27,969 bases of DNA from an uncultured Bilophila sp. (GCA_902373525.1 CABKMN010000031.1:1-27969), one strand, 5' to 3'; shown: positions 1-8,802, numbered from the stretch's first letter. Notes: generated from the sequence alone by a model not told the origin. Made by a program: numbers and translations.

Positions 1-75
1 GTGTAGGCATTGGGGGAGGGGAGAGGGAAGCCCTTCTCCAGAAGGGTTCCCTCTCCCCTCCCCCAATGCCTACAC
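1..75. repeat. Imperfect 75-base palindrome at the left edge, overlapping the end of lptG
   Basis: Bases 1-36 pair with 41-75 with a single unpaired G at about position 30 and a short central loop. On the lptG strand the arm that comes first is purine-rich (runs of G with A) and the second arm is pyrimidine-rich, as in other hairpins after stop codons in this window. The core probably is the natural 3' hairpin of lptG. The outermost bases repeat the last Val codon and stop codon of lptG in inverted form and run exactly to the window edge, which suggests assembly fold-back rather than genuine flanking DNA. Confidence 0.8.
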
Positions 76-1143
76 CCGCCGCAACAGCATCGGCACAAGC
101 CGCCACATGGACAATACGGCGGCGATGATGTTCGCACTCCACGCCCCGAGGATGGGCGAAACCATGCCGCGCTGCCCGAGGGTCGTCCCAAGGGTATAGA
201 CCGCGTAATAGAGGAAGGTGCACACCAGCGCGATGGTCACCGCGATGTAGATGTTGTCCTTCCACGAAACGATGGCCGTAGCCACAAAGGCCATGACGAG
301 AATCGACGCGGCATAGGCCAGCTTGGCGTGCCACGCCGTGCGGAGCGTCTCCACATTGGAACCCGAGGCCTTCAACTGATCGATGGCCTCGCCGAGCTGC
401 CAGAGCGGAAGCTGCTGCGGCTTCGTGCCCGCGTTGACCAGACGGAACGTTTCGGGGTCCTGCCGGAGCGGAAGGACGAAGTCCGGCACCTGCTCCTGCG
501 AGAAGGCGTCCGGCGTGTAGACGTGCACGTCCCGCAGCGCCCAGCGCCCCGGCTCGGCGGTGTAGGACGCCGCCTGCACGATGCGCGTGATGCTCAGGCC
601 GTCCTCGGACAGCTCGAACCCGGAAAAGCCCGTGCCGTGCGCCTTGGGGTCGAGCGTGCCGAGCGAAACGATCCAGTCGCCGTCGGTGAACCACACGTCG
701 GTCAGCACCGTGGCCGCGAGGTTCTTCTTGCGGACCTCCTCCTGCCAGATGCGGGCCGATTCCCGTTCCCCGGCAACGCCCAGATACTCGGAAAACCCGA
801 GCTGGACGCCGCTCCAGAACAGGCCGCACAGGATCATGGAATTCGCCACCACGCCGAGGGAAATCCCCCCGGCCTGAAGGGCCGTCAGCTCGCGGCTGCG
901 GGCCATGATGCACAACTGGATCACCGTGGAAAGCAGGAAGATCACCGGCAGAATCTGCGAGATCACAAGCGGCATCTTCACGATGAAATAGGTGAACACC
1001 ATCCCCACCGAAAGCCCCGCCTCGATGAAGTTGTCGAGGCGCTCGAACAGGTCCGTGAGCACGTAGAGGCCGATGCCCACGGCAAGGGTCGGCAGCAGGA
1101 TGAAGGCGTTGTTCTTGGTCAGATACCGGAAAAGAAGGCTCAT
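70..1143 (-). CDS. lptG: LptG, LPS export ABC transporter permease
   Basis: A 357-residue inner-membrane protein of the LptF/LptG (YjgP/YjgQ) family. With LptF and the ATPase LptB it forms the LptB2FG complex that extracts lipopolysaccharide from the inner membrane and passes it to the LptC-LptA bridge. The sequence shows the family layout: N-terminal membrane segments (from about residue 12, including a stretch near LTDLFERLDNFIEAG), a soluble periplasmic beta-rich domain in the middle, and hydrophobic segments again near the C-terminus (about residues 275-350). The start at MSLLFRYLTK is chosen because it overlaps the lptF stop by four bases (ATGA), typical of translational coupling; a longer open frame upstream only runs into lptF. 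The length matches the family. The stop lies inside the terminal palindrome, so sequence beyond it is doubtful. Confidence 0.93.
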   Translation of the reverse strand: MSLLFRYLTKNNAFILLPTLAVGIGLYVLTDLFERLDNFIEAGLSVGMVFTYFIVKMPLVISQILPVIFLLSTVIQLCIMARSRELTALQAGGISLGVVANSMILCGLFWSGVQLGFSEYLGVAGERESARIWQEEVRKKNLAATVLTDVWFTDGDWIVSLGTLDPKAHGTGFSGFELSEDGLSITRIVQAASYTAEPGRWALRDVHVYTPDAFSQEQVPDFVLPLRQDPETFRLVNAGTKPQQLPLWQLGEAIDQLKASGSNVETLRTAWHAKLAYAASILVMAFVATAIVSWKDNIYIAVTIALVCTFLYYAVYTLGTTLGQRGMVSPILGAWSANIIAAVLSMWRLVPMLLRRV

Positions 1144-2297
1144 GACGCCCTCCTCGTCCGCAGGTTGCGGAACAGGGACGCCAGTTGCGGCGTTCGTTCG
1201 TGCGCCGTCAGCCAGAGCCCATAAATCCCGAGCCCCAGGAACAGGACGTTCGGCGCCCACAGTCCGATGGAGGGCGGGATGGTCCCGGCCTCGCCCGTAC
1301 TGAACCCGAGCGACATCAGGCTGTAATAAACGAAGAACATGACCAGAGCCAGCACGAGCCCGGTCTGCCGGTGCAGCCCCTCGAAAGCCGACGCCAGCGG
1401 CAGGACGAAGAGGGTCAGCGCGATGCAGGCCACGGGATAGGCCCAGCGCTTGTGCCGCTCCACATCCAGCTTGTTGGCGTAGTTCTCGTCGCGTTGCAGG
1501 GCCTGCTCGCGGGTGATGCCGGTGAGCTTGCTCCACGACATCTCGCGTGGCCGCACCTCGCCGAGATCAAGGCTCTTGAAGAGGGAATCCAGCGGCAGAC
1601 GGACCTTGTATTCGTCAAAGGCCAGCACGGAGGAGCCCTTCTTGTCGGTCGTGTAGATTTTGCCGTTTTCCAGCCGGAACACGAGTTCGCCGCGTTCGGT
1701 GTCGGTATCGAACCGACCGTCCGGGGCAAGGATGGTCATGTGGCGTTCGGGATGGGAACGGTCGTCCACCAGTACCTGCGACAGGTCCCCGTCACGCGGG
1801 TCCACCTGACGGGCGAAAAGCACCAGATTGGGGAAATCCGTATTGAAGACGCCGGGCTGCACCACAACCTGAGCGCGCGTGTTGGCGATGTCCAGAATGG
1901 TTTCCCGGAAATGCCCCATGCCCCATGCCAGCCAGTGCAGCGATACCCACAGCGTGAGCAGCATGCAGATCACGCTGAACAGCAGCGGCGCGGGCAGCAT
2001 CTGATAAATGTTGATGCCCCCGGCGCGCAGGGCCACCAGCTCGCGGTCCGTGCTCATACGCAGGAAGGTCAGGAACACGCTGAGCATGCAGGCGATGGGG
2101 ATCACCAGCATAAGGAACAGCGGCGTCATGTAGCCGAACAGCAGGACGGTATCCAGAACGCCGAGGTCCAGCCCCAGAAACAGTTCCCGCATCTGCACGG
2201 CCCGGCTGATGAGGATGAGCGTCAGCAGCACACCCACGCCGAGAATGAACAGGTTGGCGATTTCCTTAAATATCTGTCTCTGAAGAAGCGAGGGCAT
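1140..2297 (-). CDS. lptF: LptF, LPS export ABC transporter permease
   Basis: A 385-residue partner permease of LptG in the LptB2FG lipopolysaccharide extractor. It begins with MPSLLQRQIFKEI and a first membrane helix. A hydrophobic pair around residues 50-80 follows, then the family's signature region with RELVALRAGGINIYQML near residues 85-105 (the coupling-helix region that contacts LptB). A periplasmic domain spans roughly residues 120-270, and the last three hydrophobic segments end the protein. It is downstream of a 65-residue ORF (27-base gap) and overlaps lptG by four bases, so the four minus-strand genes from 3229 to 70 look like one transcription unit. lptB is not in the window. The start has only a modest AGGA-type ribosome site about 12 bases upstream. 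Confidence 0.93.
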   Translation of the reverse strand: MPSLLQRQIFKEIANLFILGVGVLLTLILISRAVQMRELFLGLDLGVLDTVLLFGYMTPLFLMLVIPIACMLSVFLTFLRMSTDRELVALRAGGINIYQMLPAPLLFSVICMLLTLWVSLHWLAWGMGHFRETILDIANTRAQVVVQPGVFNTDFPNLVLFARQVDPRDGDLSQVLVDDRSHPERHMTILAPDGRFDTDTERGELVFRLENGKIYTTDKKGSSVLAFDEYKVRLPLDSLFKSLDLGEVRPREMSWSKLTGITREQALQRDENYANKLDVERHKRWAYPVACIALTLFVLPLASAFEGLHRQTGLVLALVMFFVYYSLMSLGFSTGEAGTIPPSIGLWAPNVLFLGLGIYGLWLTAHERTPQLASLFRNLRTRRAS

Positions 2298-2324
2298 CAG
2301 GCAGTGTCCTGTAGGGGTGCGGGG

Positions 2325-2522
2325 TTAGCGGTTGCACGGGGTCTCCTGTCCGGTTTCGGCGAAGAGGCGGGCCAACTGCGCCGCATCCAGCGGCGTCAGG
2401 TTGAAGCGCATCCCCGCCTCGTCGAGCAGTCGGGAAAGCGGCGCGTCGGGCCGACGGCACCGCTCCTCCTGTACGTATTCCAGCGCGCGGCGAACGAGTT
2501 CGCCATGTTCGATGAGCGACAT
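2325..2522 (-). CDS. Small unknown protein (65 aa) between an MBL hydrolase and lptF
   Basis: I do not recognise the function. The predicted product is a soluble, probably all-helical 65-residue protein starting MSLIEHGELV and ending with a Leu/Ala-rich helix and a short polar tail. There is no signal peptide, membrane segment or cysteine cluster. The frame stays open seven codons further up to an ATG at 2543 that overlaps the stop of the upstream hydrolase. The inner ATG at 2522 is preferred because GAGG sits six bases before it, while the outer one has no ribosome site. The ORF fills the gap between two real genes on the same strand with short spacers, which supports it being translated. 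It may regulate or assist a neighbour, but nothing in the sequence says which. Confidence 0.62.
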   Translation of the reverse strand: MSLIEHGELVRRALEYVQEERCRRPDAPLSRLLDEAGMRFNLTPLDAAQLARLFAETGQETPCNR

Positions 2523-2536
2523 ATCGATCCTCGGTG

Positions 2537-3229
2537 TCAGCATTCGACGGTTTCGCCGGGCTTCATGACCACGGGACGGACGCCGGGCGCGACGGACGCG
2601 AGGTGCGCCGTAAACGCCGAAGTGTCCTGAGCCAGAACCGGGAACGTGCCCCAGTGCATGGGGATCACGGCCTTGGGCTTGAGCAGGCGCACGGCATGGG
2701 CGGCCTGCAAGCCGTCCATCGTGAAAAAGCCGCCCACGGGCAGCAGGGCCAAATCCAGCGGGTACAGCGAACCGATCAGCTCCATACTGGAGAAGATGCC
2801 GGTATCGCCCGCGTGATAAAAAGTAAAGCCGCCCGGCATGGTCACCACATACCCCACGGGCACGGCGCTTTCGGAAGAATGGAAGGCCTGCGTCATGGTC
2901 ACGCGGATGCCCTTCACTTCGATGGAGCCGCCGACGTTGAAGCCTATCCCCCCCGGAACGCAGGACTGCGGCAACCCGGCGTCGATCAGGCGTTCCGCCG
3001 TACCCACCACGCAGCCGCAGGTCGCGCCGCCGGCCTTGCAGATGGCGACGGCGTCACCGACGTGATCCCCGTGGTCGTGGGTGACGAGAACAAGGTCGGG
3101 CCTGCCCGCCGCGTTCCAGGTCACGGGACAAGAAGGGTTGTGGGTGAAGAACGGATCGATGAGGACGGACACGCCGCCGCAGGAAACCCTGAAATTGGAA
3201 TGACCGTACCAAGTGACGGAAACGTTCAT
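2537..3229 (-). CDS. UPF0173-type metal-dependent hydrolase (metallo-beta-lactamase fold)
   Basis: A 230-residue cytoplasmic protein of the metallo-beta-lactamase superfamily, closest in layout to UPF0173/YtkL hydrolases (UlaG-like). The metal motif HxHxDH is present as HDHGDH at residues 51-56. Further metal-site candidates are the His/Asp in FYHAGDTG and the late His in PMHWGTF. The N-terminus MNVSVTWYGHSNF, with its WxGHS beta strand, is typical. The ATG is preceded by AAGGAG at a good distance. Substrate is unknown for the family. It heads the minus-strand operon that ends with lptF-lptG, but a link to LPS export is not established. An independent promoter is expected between 3230 and 3340; I could not pick a convincing one. 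Confidence 0.88.
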   Translation of the reverse strand: MNVSVTWYGHSNFRVSCGGVSVLIDPFFTHNPSCPVTWNAAGRPDLVLVTHDHGDHVGDAVAICKAGGATCGCVVGTAERLIDAGLPQSCVPGGIGFNVGGSIEVKGIRVTMTQAFHSSESAVPVGYVVTMPGGFTFYHAGDTGIFSSMELIGSLYPLDLALLPVGGFFTMDGLQAAHAVRLLKPKAVIPMHWGTFPVLAQDTSAFTAHLASVAPGVRPVVMKPGETVEC

Positions 3230-3344
3230 GATAACTCCTTGATAGAAAAAGAGGAACTTGCGGACTATCGATCATGAGGGCACAAAAACACGGCCCGGAC
3301 GGCATGCCGAGCCGCCGCACTGTCCCGATGGTCGAGCATACAGC

Positions 3345-3373
3345 TTGACAGGACGCGGCACAAGAGCTAGCTT
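3345..3373 (+). promoter_or_regulatory. Sigma-70-type promoter of tRNA-Arg
   Basis: A perfect TTGACA -35 box (3345-3350) is followed after 17 bases by TAGCTT (3368-3373). The tRNA begins about 34 bases beyond the -10 box, a normal leader for tRNA processing. Confidence 0.65.
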
Positions 3374-3406
3374 TCCAACTCTGTGGTGTCCCTTCGGGGA
3401 TATTAC

Positions 3407-3483
3407 GCGCCCGTAGCTCAGTCGGATAGAGCGTTAGCCTCCGGAGCTAAAGGCCGTGCGTTCGAATCGCGCCGGGCGCACCA
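3407..3483 (+). tRNA. tRNA-Arg (anticodon CCG)
   Basis: The full cloverleaf can be drawn by hand. The acceptor stem is GCGCCCG (3407-3413) with CGGGCGC (3473-3479). The D arm starts GCTC, the anticodon stem is TTAGC/GCTAA around the loop CTCCGGA, the variable loop has five bases, and the T arm is GTGCG-TTCGAAT-CGCGC. The discriminator is A3480 and CCA is encoded at 3481-3483. Anticodon CCG reads the CGG arginine codon. It has its own promoter and terminator, so it is a single-gene unit. tRNA 3' ends are common integration sites, but no integrase or repeated tRNA end is seen here. Confidence 0.97.
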
Positions 3484-3491
3484 GTGAAATC

Positions 3492-3523
3492 AACGGGTTG
3501 GACAGTTTGTCCAACCCGTTTTT
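3492..3523 (+). terminator. Rho-independent terminator of tRNA-Arg
   Basis: A 12-base-pair stem (3492-3503 with 3509-3520) with a five-base loop is followed by a T run to 3523. It starts nine bases after the CCA end of the tRNA. Confidence 0.9.
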
Positions 3524-3529
3524 CGTTAT

Positions 3530-3901
3530 GGCGCCTTCGGGAGGCTCCGTCCGGGAAACGGATACGAAAACGGGAGCGAGCCGAACCGCCGGGCGCTCTC
3601 CCCCTCCGCCCGAACACCTCACCGCAAACAGGATGCACCGCAAGGCGTCCCTCGCTTCACCGCTGTGAGCGTTCACGCAACATGAGAATTTCCGTCACGC
3701 AACTTGAGAACGTGCCAAAGCGCTTTTGACGACTTGGCAGATTCCTTGCCTGTTCGGCCTATTCGACTTCCGGAAGTCTTGCCGTGCGGGGTGTTGCCTA
3801 ATCCGGGCAACAGCTCCACACCGATACGCTTCCGGCCTGTCTCCGAAGGATACGCCGTTGGCCCCGTGCCTTCCGGGCGGAGGCGCGGCCTTTTCCGCAA
3901 C
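3530..3901. other. Non-coding stretch between tRNA-Arg and tatA; possible structured RNA
   Basis: No believable gene: short frames on both strands overlap one another, lack ribosome sites and have odd composition. It contains a tandem 16-base repeat (see separate entry). A perfect 14-base palindrome GACTTCCGGAAGTC lies near 3769-3782. Near 3790-3826 there is a hairpin built from TTGCC/GGCAA enclosed by GGTG/CACC. It may hold an unrecognised small RNA or simply regulatory DNA. I do not recognise 6S, SRP, RNase P or tmRNA signatures. Confidence 0.4.
3673..3710. repeat. Tandem 16-base repeat with 22-base period upstream of tatA
   Basis: TCACGCAACATGAGAA (3673-3688) recurs as TCACGCAACTTGAGAA (3695-3710) with one mismatch. 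The 22-base spacing is about two helical turns, so both copies face the same side of the DNA, as expected for a pair of sites for a dimeric regulator. No such regulator is identified here. Confidence 0.5.
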
Positions 3902-3929
3902 TTGCTTTTACGGCCAGAGCGGGTATGGT
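3902..3929 (+). promoter_or_regulatory. Putative promoter of tatA
   Basis: TTGCTT (3902-3907), 16-base spacer, TATGGT (3924-3929). It lies about 64 bases before the tatA start and resembles the promoter proposed for the next gene (TTGATA-17-TATGGT). Confidence 0.5.
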
Positions 3930-3992
3930 AACGGAACATGGGAAAGGCCGACTGTCATTTTGCGTCGGTACGCCTCATAAAGGGGGTCCGCT

Positions 3993-4187
3993 ATGTTGGA
4001 CTTGTTCAGCGTCCCGCACATGCTCATTGTTCTGGTCGTTGTGATGCTGTTGTTCGGCACCAAAAAGCTGCCTGAAATCAGCGCAGGACTGGGTAAAGCC
4101 ATCAAAAACTTCAGGCAGGCCGTCAATGAGCCCGACGAAGTGGACATCACCGCCAAAAAGGAAGACCCCGGAAAGCCGAAAGAGTAG
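3993..4187 (+). CDS. tatA: TatA/TatE-family twin-arginine translocase subunit
   Basis: A 64-residue protein that builds the pore-forming part of the Tat system, which exports folded, cofactor-bearing proteins such as periplasmic hydrogenases and formate dehydrogenases. The features are a short N-terminal membrane helix (about residues 4-20, MLIVLVVVMLLF), the conserved hinge FGTKKLPEISAGLG (about 21-34), an amphipathic helix with KAIKNFRQA, and a charged tail ending KPKE. The start is supported by AAAGGGGG seven to ten bases upstream. No tatB or tatC is adjacent, so tatC must be elsewhere. TatA and TatE cannot be told apart from sequence alone, and TatB is less likely because the tail is short. 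Confidence 0.93.
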   Translation: MLDLFSVPHMLIVLVVVMLLFGTKKLPEISAGLGKAIKNFRQAVNEPDEVDITAKKEDPGKPKE

Positions 4188-4189
4188 AA

Positions 4190-4265
4190 CCAGCCGCCTT
4201 TGGGACGTTCCGGCGGCTGGCCTGCGGAGGCGCAGGCGCGGGCAGGTATCGGATGGCGCTTTTTT
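4190..4265 (+). terminator. Hairpins and T run after tatA
   Basis: A nine-base-pair stem (4190-4198 with 4212-4220) is directly followed by a smaller one (CCTGCG/CGCAGG, 4221-4236), and a run of six T ends at 4265. The T run is not right after the strong stem, so this is a likely but not textbook terminator. Confidence 0.45.
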
Positions 4266-4302
4266 CACATGATAGGCATCCACAACCCCCCAGAATTCTT
4301 GC

Positions 4303-4331
4303 TTGATAACCCCTCCAGCGTTCTGTATGGT
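4303..4331 (+). promoter_or_regulatory. Putative promoter of the BASS-like transporter
   Basis: TTGATA (4303-4308), 17-base spacer, TATGGT (4326-4331), about 41 bases before the start codon of the next gene. Confidence 0.5.
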
Positions 4332-4371
4332 GAGGAAGGCTCCACATGATGCGGGAGCCGGAGGGGGCGAG

Positions 4372-5397
4372 ATGAAACACCTGCTGCGTACGCTCAAACA
4401 GTGGACCCTGCTCATCGCCATCGTGGTGGGCGCGCTGGGGCACAGCTTCTTCTCCCAGTTCACCCCAATCACCCCGTGGCTGCTCGCCGCCATGCTTCTG
4501 CTGACCTTCTGCAACATTTCGCCGCGCGATCTCCGGTTCCATCCGCTGCTGTTGATCCTGCTCGGGATTCAGGTAGCCATGAGCCTCATCCTCTACGCCG
4601 TCAGCCTGCCGTGGCATCCCGCCATCGCGCAGGGCGTGTGCATGGCGGCCCTTACGCCCACGGCGACGGCGGCGGCCATCATTACCGGCATGCTCGGCGG
4701 CAGCGTGGCCTTTCTCGCGGCCTACGTCTTCCTGAGCAGCATCGCCATCGTAGTGCTCGCTCCGGTGGTGCTGCCGATCATCGCGACCGGCCCGGTGGAC
4801 GTGCCCTTCTTTGAAACCATGCTCAGCGTGGCCCAGCGCGTGGGGCCCACCATGCTCCTGCCGCTGCTCCTCGCCTGGTTCATCCAGTATACCGCCCCGA
4901 AGCTCAACGCCCTGCTCCTCCGCTGGGGCATCCTGTCCTATTACATCTGGGCTCTGATGCTGACCATTCTCATGGGCGGCACCTTCGAACAGCTCCTCAA
5001 GCCGGGGGAAAAGGACTACGAGCTCGAATTCTTCCTCGCCCTGACCGGCATCGGCGTGTGTACCGCCAACTTCGTGCTGGGCAAGGTCATCGGGGCCCAC
5101 TACCACCGCCGCATCGCCGGAGGGCAGGCGCTGGCCCAGAAAAACATCATCCTGCCCATGTGGCTGACCTTCCAGTACCTCGATCCCATCGCCTCCGTCT
5201 CGCTGGCGGCCTATTCCATCTTCCAGAACATCGTGAACGCCACCCAGATATGGCTCAAGGGACGCCGCGACGACCGCATCCGCCGCCGCCTGCACGACTA
5301 CCACGAAAAGAAGCACGCCCTCCTGCGCGCCTCCGAAGAGGCCGCCTCCCTCCTCGCCGTCGTCCCCTCCCGCGTCAAGAACGAACTCAAAAAGTAG
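4372..5397 (+). CDS. BASS-like (bile acid:sodium symporter superfamily) membrane transporter
   Basis: A 341-residue integral membrane protein with about nine or ten hydrophobic segments, in the style of the BASS/arsenite-ACR3 fold. Two features support this. One is the discontinuous-helix motif ALTPTATAAAIITGMLGGS around residues 85-105, in the place of the family's PGG-TAS motif. The other is the matching second-half motif FQYLDPIASVSLAAYSIFQN near residues 265-285, which echoes the inverted repeat. The C-terminus is a basic cytoplasmic tail rich in Arg/His/Lys (WLKGRRDDRIRRRLHDYHEKK). The ATG at 4372 has GGAGGGGG just before it; the frame upstream has no better start. The substrate is unknown: family members carry bile acids, pyruvate, pantothenate or other organic anions, usually with sodium. 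The gene stands alone with its own promoter and terminator. Confidence 0.72.
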   Translation: MKHLLRTLKQWTLLIAIVVGALGHSFFSQFTPITPWLLAAMLLLTFCNISPRDLRFHPLLLILLGIQVAMSLILYAVSLPWHPAIAQGVCMAALTPTATAAAIITGMLGGSVAFLAAYVFLSSIAIVVLAPVVLPIIATGPVDVPFFETMLSVAQRVGPTMLLPLLLAWFIQYTAPKLNALLLRWGILSYYIWALMLTILMGGTFEQLLKPGEKDYELEFFLALTGIGVCTANFVLGKVIGAHYHRRIAGGQALAQKNIILPMWLTFQYLDPIASVSLAAYSIFQNIVNATQIWLKGRRDDRIRRRLHDYHEKKHALLRASEEAASLLAVVPSRVKNELKK

Positions 5398-5415
5398 CCT
5401 TTCCTCCGCCCGCAG

Positions 5416-5448
5416 GGAGAAGCGGCCCGCCGTTCCTCTCCGTTTTTT
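5416..5448 (+). terminator. Probable terminator of the BASS-like transporter gene
   Basis: GGAGA (5416-5420) pairs with TCTCC (5437-5441) around an inner GC-rich hairpin, followed at once by six T (5443-5448). It lies about 20 bases after the stop codon. Confidence 0.55.
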
Positions 5449-5723
5449 GCCGTCCGCGCCCCTCGCCGCCCCTCCACGGCACATCCGCACCCGAGGGACC
5501 GCACACACCGACCACCACCTCCCAGCCCCACACGCTCACCGCCTCCGACCGGCGGACGGCGAAGCCTTCGCCCCCAGACAAAAGGACATCGGGCAAATTC
5601 CTCGTCCCACGGCCCTCGGGGCGGCCTCTATGGTCGTCGGGGCGTCCCGTTTACGCGGCTTCACGACACATCCCCTCCCGGGAATTCCCGCCGCCGGAGA
5701 CTCCCGCCTCCCCGCCAAAACAA
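5449..5723. other. GC-rich gap without a recognisable gene
   Basis: About 275 bases that are very C-rich on the plus strand. Open frames exist on both strands but have low-complexity Pro/Arg/His composition and no ribosome sites. A CGGGAATTCCCG palindrome and a GCCGCCGGAG stretch near 5676-5700 might be a decayed copy of the modular repeat described at 8803-9080, but the match is too short to claim. Confidence 0.4.
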
Positions 5724-5754
5724 AACGCCTGCCGCGATGAATGCGACAGGCGTT
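5724..5754 (-). terminator. Rho-independent terminator of the DASS transporter gene
   Basis: Read on the minus strand, a stem of about 11 pairs (5743-5754 with 5724-5735, one G-U pair) is followed by a T-rich tail (TTTTGTTTTGG). It lies about 130 bases downstream of the transporter stop codon. Confidence 0.75.
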
Positions 5755-5884
5755 GCCCGTCCCGCCGAGGGGGACGTCCCCCCGACGGCACCGTGCCGCC
5801 GAGGGAACGTCTGAGGGGGGAGGGGAAGTGCGGCGTCCCGGTTGGGGACAGGACGCCGCGAGTGGGACACGGTTGAGGGGCCGT

Positions 5885-7255
5885 CTACTTGACGGTGAAG
5901 GGCCAGATCATCGGGATGACGAATACGCACAGGATGAGGCTGATGATCTGGAGCGGCCAGCCCGCCTTGATGTAGTCCATGAAGGAGTAACGGCCGGGCG
6001 TCAGGACGATGGTGTTCGGAGGCGTGGCGATGGGGGTCAGGAAGCAGGCGGACGCGGACATACAGATGCCCATCATGAGCGGCAGGGGCGAAACGCCGCC
6101 GCCGACGGCGATGGGAAGGGCCAGCGGGGCCATGAGCGCCGCGGTCGCGGTGTTGGACATGAAGTTGGTGAGGATCATGGTCAGCGCGCAGGAGGCGAAC
6201 ATCAGCATGTAGGGCCCGGACACGCTGGACACCAGCGTATTGGCCACGAGCGCGGCGGCGCCGGACTTCTGCATGGCGGCGGACATGGACAGCATGCCGG
6301 CGAACAGGAAGATGGTCACCCAGTCGATGCAGTGGAAGGCTTCCTTCATGCTCATGCAGCGGGTCGCCACCACGAGGCACGCGCCGAGCACGGCGGCGGT
6401 GGTCAGGGGCAGGTAGCCGGTCACCATCATGATGACCACGAAGGCGAAAATGCCGATGGAATAAGGCATCTTGTTGGTGCGGCGCTCCTTGATTTCGGAA
6501 CCGAAGGAATGGTCCTCGCCGCCCTTGTCGGCGGGAAGCAGACGGTAGCCGAACGCCCAGTAGTACAGCAGGCCGGCGGCGAACAGGATGAGGCCGAACT
6601 TGCCGAATTCAAAGAAGCCGAAAGGCTGGAGGCCGACCTGATCGAGCATGGAGTTGACGATGCCGTTGGGGGGCGTGCCCACGAGGGTCACGGTGCCGCC
6701 GAGCGAGGAGGCGAAGGCCACGGGCATCAGAATCTTGCTGGGCGCGACCTTGGCGGAGGCGCACATGCCCATGATCATGGGCACGGCCACGGCGGTCGTA
6801 CCGGTGTTCGACAGCACGGTGGAGAGGCCGCCGACCGCGATCATGGAGAACAGCAACAGTTTCTTCATGTCGCCTTTGGACAGCTTCAGGGCCGTTTCGC
6901 CCACCTTGTCGGCGAAACCGGTGACGAAGGTGGATTCGCCGATGATGAACATGGCCATGAACAACACCACGGTGTTGTCGCCGAAGTAGCTGAAGGCCAC
7001 CTTCGAGGTCAGTACGCCGGTCGAGGACAGCGCGACCGGAACGAGCATGGCCGTGATGGGCAGCGGCAAGGCTTCGGTCACGAACAGCAGTGCGGCGACG
7101 ACGAGAATACCAAGAGTGATATAGGCTTTGGTGGGATCGCCGGGTACGGCGGCCCCGGAAGTACCGGTCGCGGCGAGACAGTCAAAGCCGCCGAACAGGA
7201 ACACGCCGCAGGCCACTACGCCGAGTGCCAACAAGCTCCATGCAAACCGTTTCAT
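5885..7255 (-). CDS. DASS/SLC13-family anion (probably C4-dicarboxylate) transporter
   Basis: A 456-residue inner-membrane carrier of the divalent anion:sodium symporter family (CitT/DASS/SLC13). The two SNT motifs that form the substrate and sodium site are at residues 149-151 (SNTGTTAVAVP) and 367-369 (SNTATAALMAP). Each is followed by a TPPN loop (VGTPPNGI and IATPPNTI), so both inverted repeats are complete. There are about 11-12 membrane segments. An extra N-terminal hydrophobic stretch (about residues 5-28) precedes a short Gly/Ala/Thr linker and may be a cleaved signal or an added helix. The start at MKRFAW has GGAGAGG upstream. Substrates in the family are malate, fumarate, succinate, citrate, sulfate or related anions. 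Adjacent malic enzyme and fumarate reductase genes on the same strand make malate/fumarate uptake the best guess. Confidence 0.85.
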   Translation of the reverse strand: MKRFAWSLLALGVVACGVFLFGGFDCLAATGTSGAAVPGDPTKAYITLGILVVAALLFVTEALPLPITAMLVPVALSSTGVLTSKVAFSYFGDNTVVLFMAMFIIGESTFVTGFADKVGETALKLSKGDMKKLLLFSMIAVGGLSTVLSNTGTTAVAVPMIMGMCASAKVAPSKILMPVAFASSLGGTVTLVGTPPNGIVNSMLDQVGLQPFGFFEFGKFGLILFAAGLLYYWAFGYRLLPADKGGEDHSFGSEIKERRTNKMPYSIGIFAFVVIMMVTGYLPLTTAAVLGACLVVATRCMSMKEAFHCIDWVTIFLFAGMLSMSAAMQKSGAAALVANTLVSSVSGPYMLMFASCALTMILTNFMSNTATAALMAPLALPIAVGGGVSPLPLMMGICMSASACFLTPIATPPNTIVLTPGRYSFMDYIKAGWPLQIISLILCVFVIPMIWPFTVK

Positions 7256-7400
7256 ACAGACACCTCTCCCCTGCTTGCGAAAAAAGCAAAAAAAGTTAGT
7301 GTATGAAGGGTCGTCAAACTGGAATGACGCCCCTTGACGGAAACTCCCCAAGAGACGGCCGCCGTTCCTCCCAAAAAAACGCGGCCCTCACCGACAAGGC

Positions 7401-7434
7401 GCCCTTCCGCTCCGCTGCAACGGAGCGGAAGGGC
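7401..7434. terminator. Strong hairpin just after malic enzyme
   Basis: A perfect 14-base-pair stem (7401-7414 with 7421-7434) with a six-base loop lies eight bases beyond the malic enzyme stop. The T-rich side (TTCTTTTTATT) is on the plus strand, whereas the gene is on the minus strand, where the T run comes only about 30 bases later. It probably ends the malic enzyme transcript or protects its 3' end. Confidence 0.6.
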
Positions 7435-7441
7435 ATTCTTT

Positions 7442-8755
<1,314 letters not shown>

Positions 8756-8802
8756 GTGCGTATTCCTTCTGTGAAATAGAGGTGTTGCTGTGAAAAAATG
8801 AT

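Noticed and set aside
1185..2630. 481-residue plus-strand frame opposite lptF
   Set aside because: Gln/His/Arg-rich antisense frame; lptF and its neighbours on the minus strand are supported by operon spacing.
3407..3483. tRNA-Arg as an integration site of a mobile element
   Set aside because: No integrase, no repeated tRNA 3' end in the window, and the neighbouring genes are ordinary.
3434..3729. Short ORFs on both strands over and next to tRNA-Arg
   Set aside because: They run through the tRNA and its terminator; peptides such as GAIRTHGL are the well-known false translation of a tRNA gene.
5741..7306. 521-residue plus-strand frame opposite the DASS transporter
   Set aside because: His/Gly/Asp-rich composition typical of an antisense frame of a GC-rich gene; the minus-strand frame has clear family motifs.
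7401..7434. Terminator of a plus-strand gene
   Set aside because: The T-rich side is on the plus strand, but no plus-strand gene ends there; the hairpin sits eight bases after malic enzyme on the minus strand.
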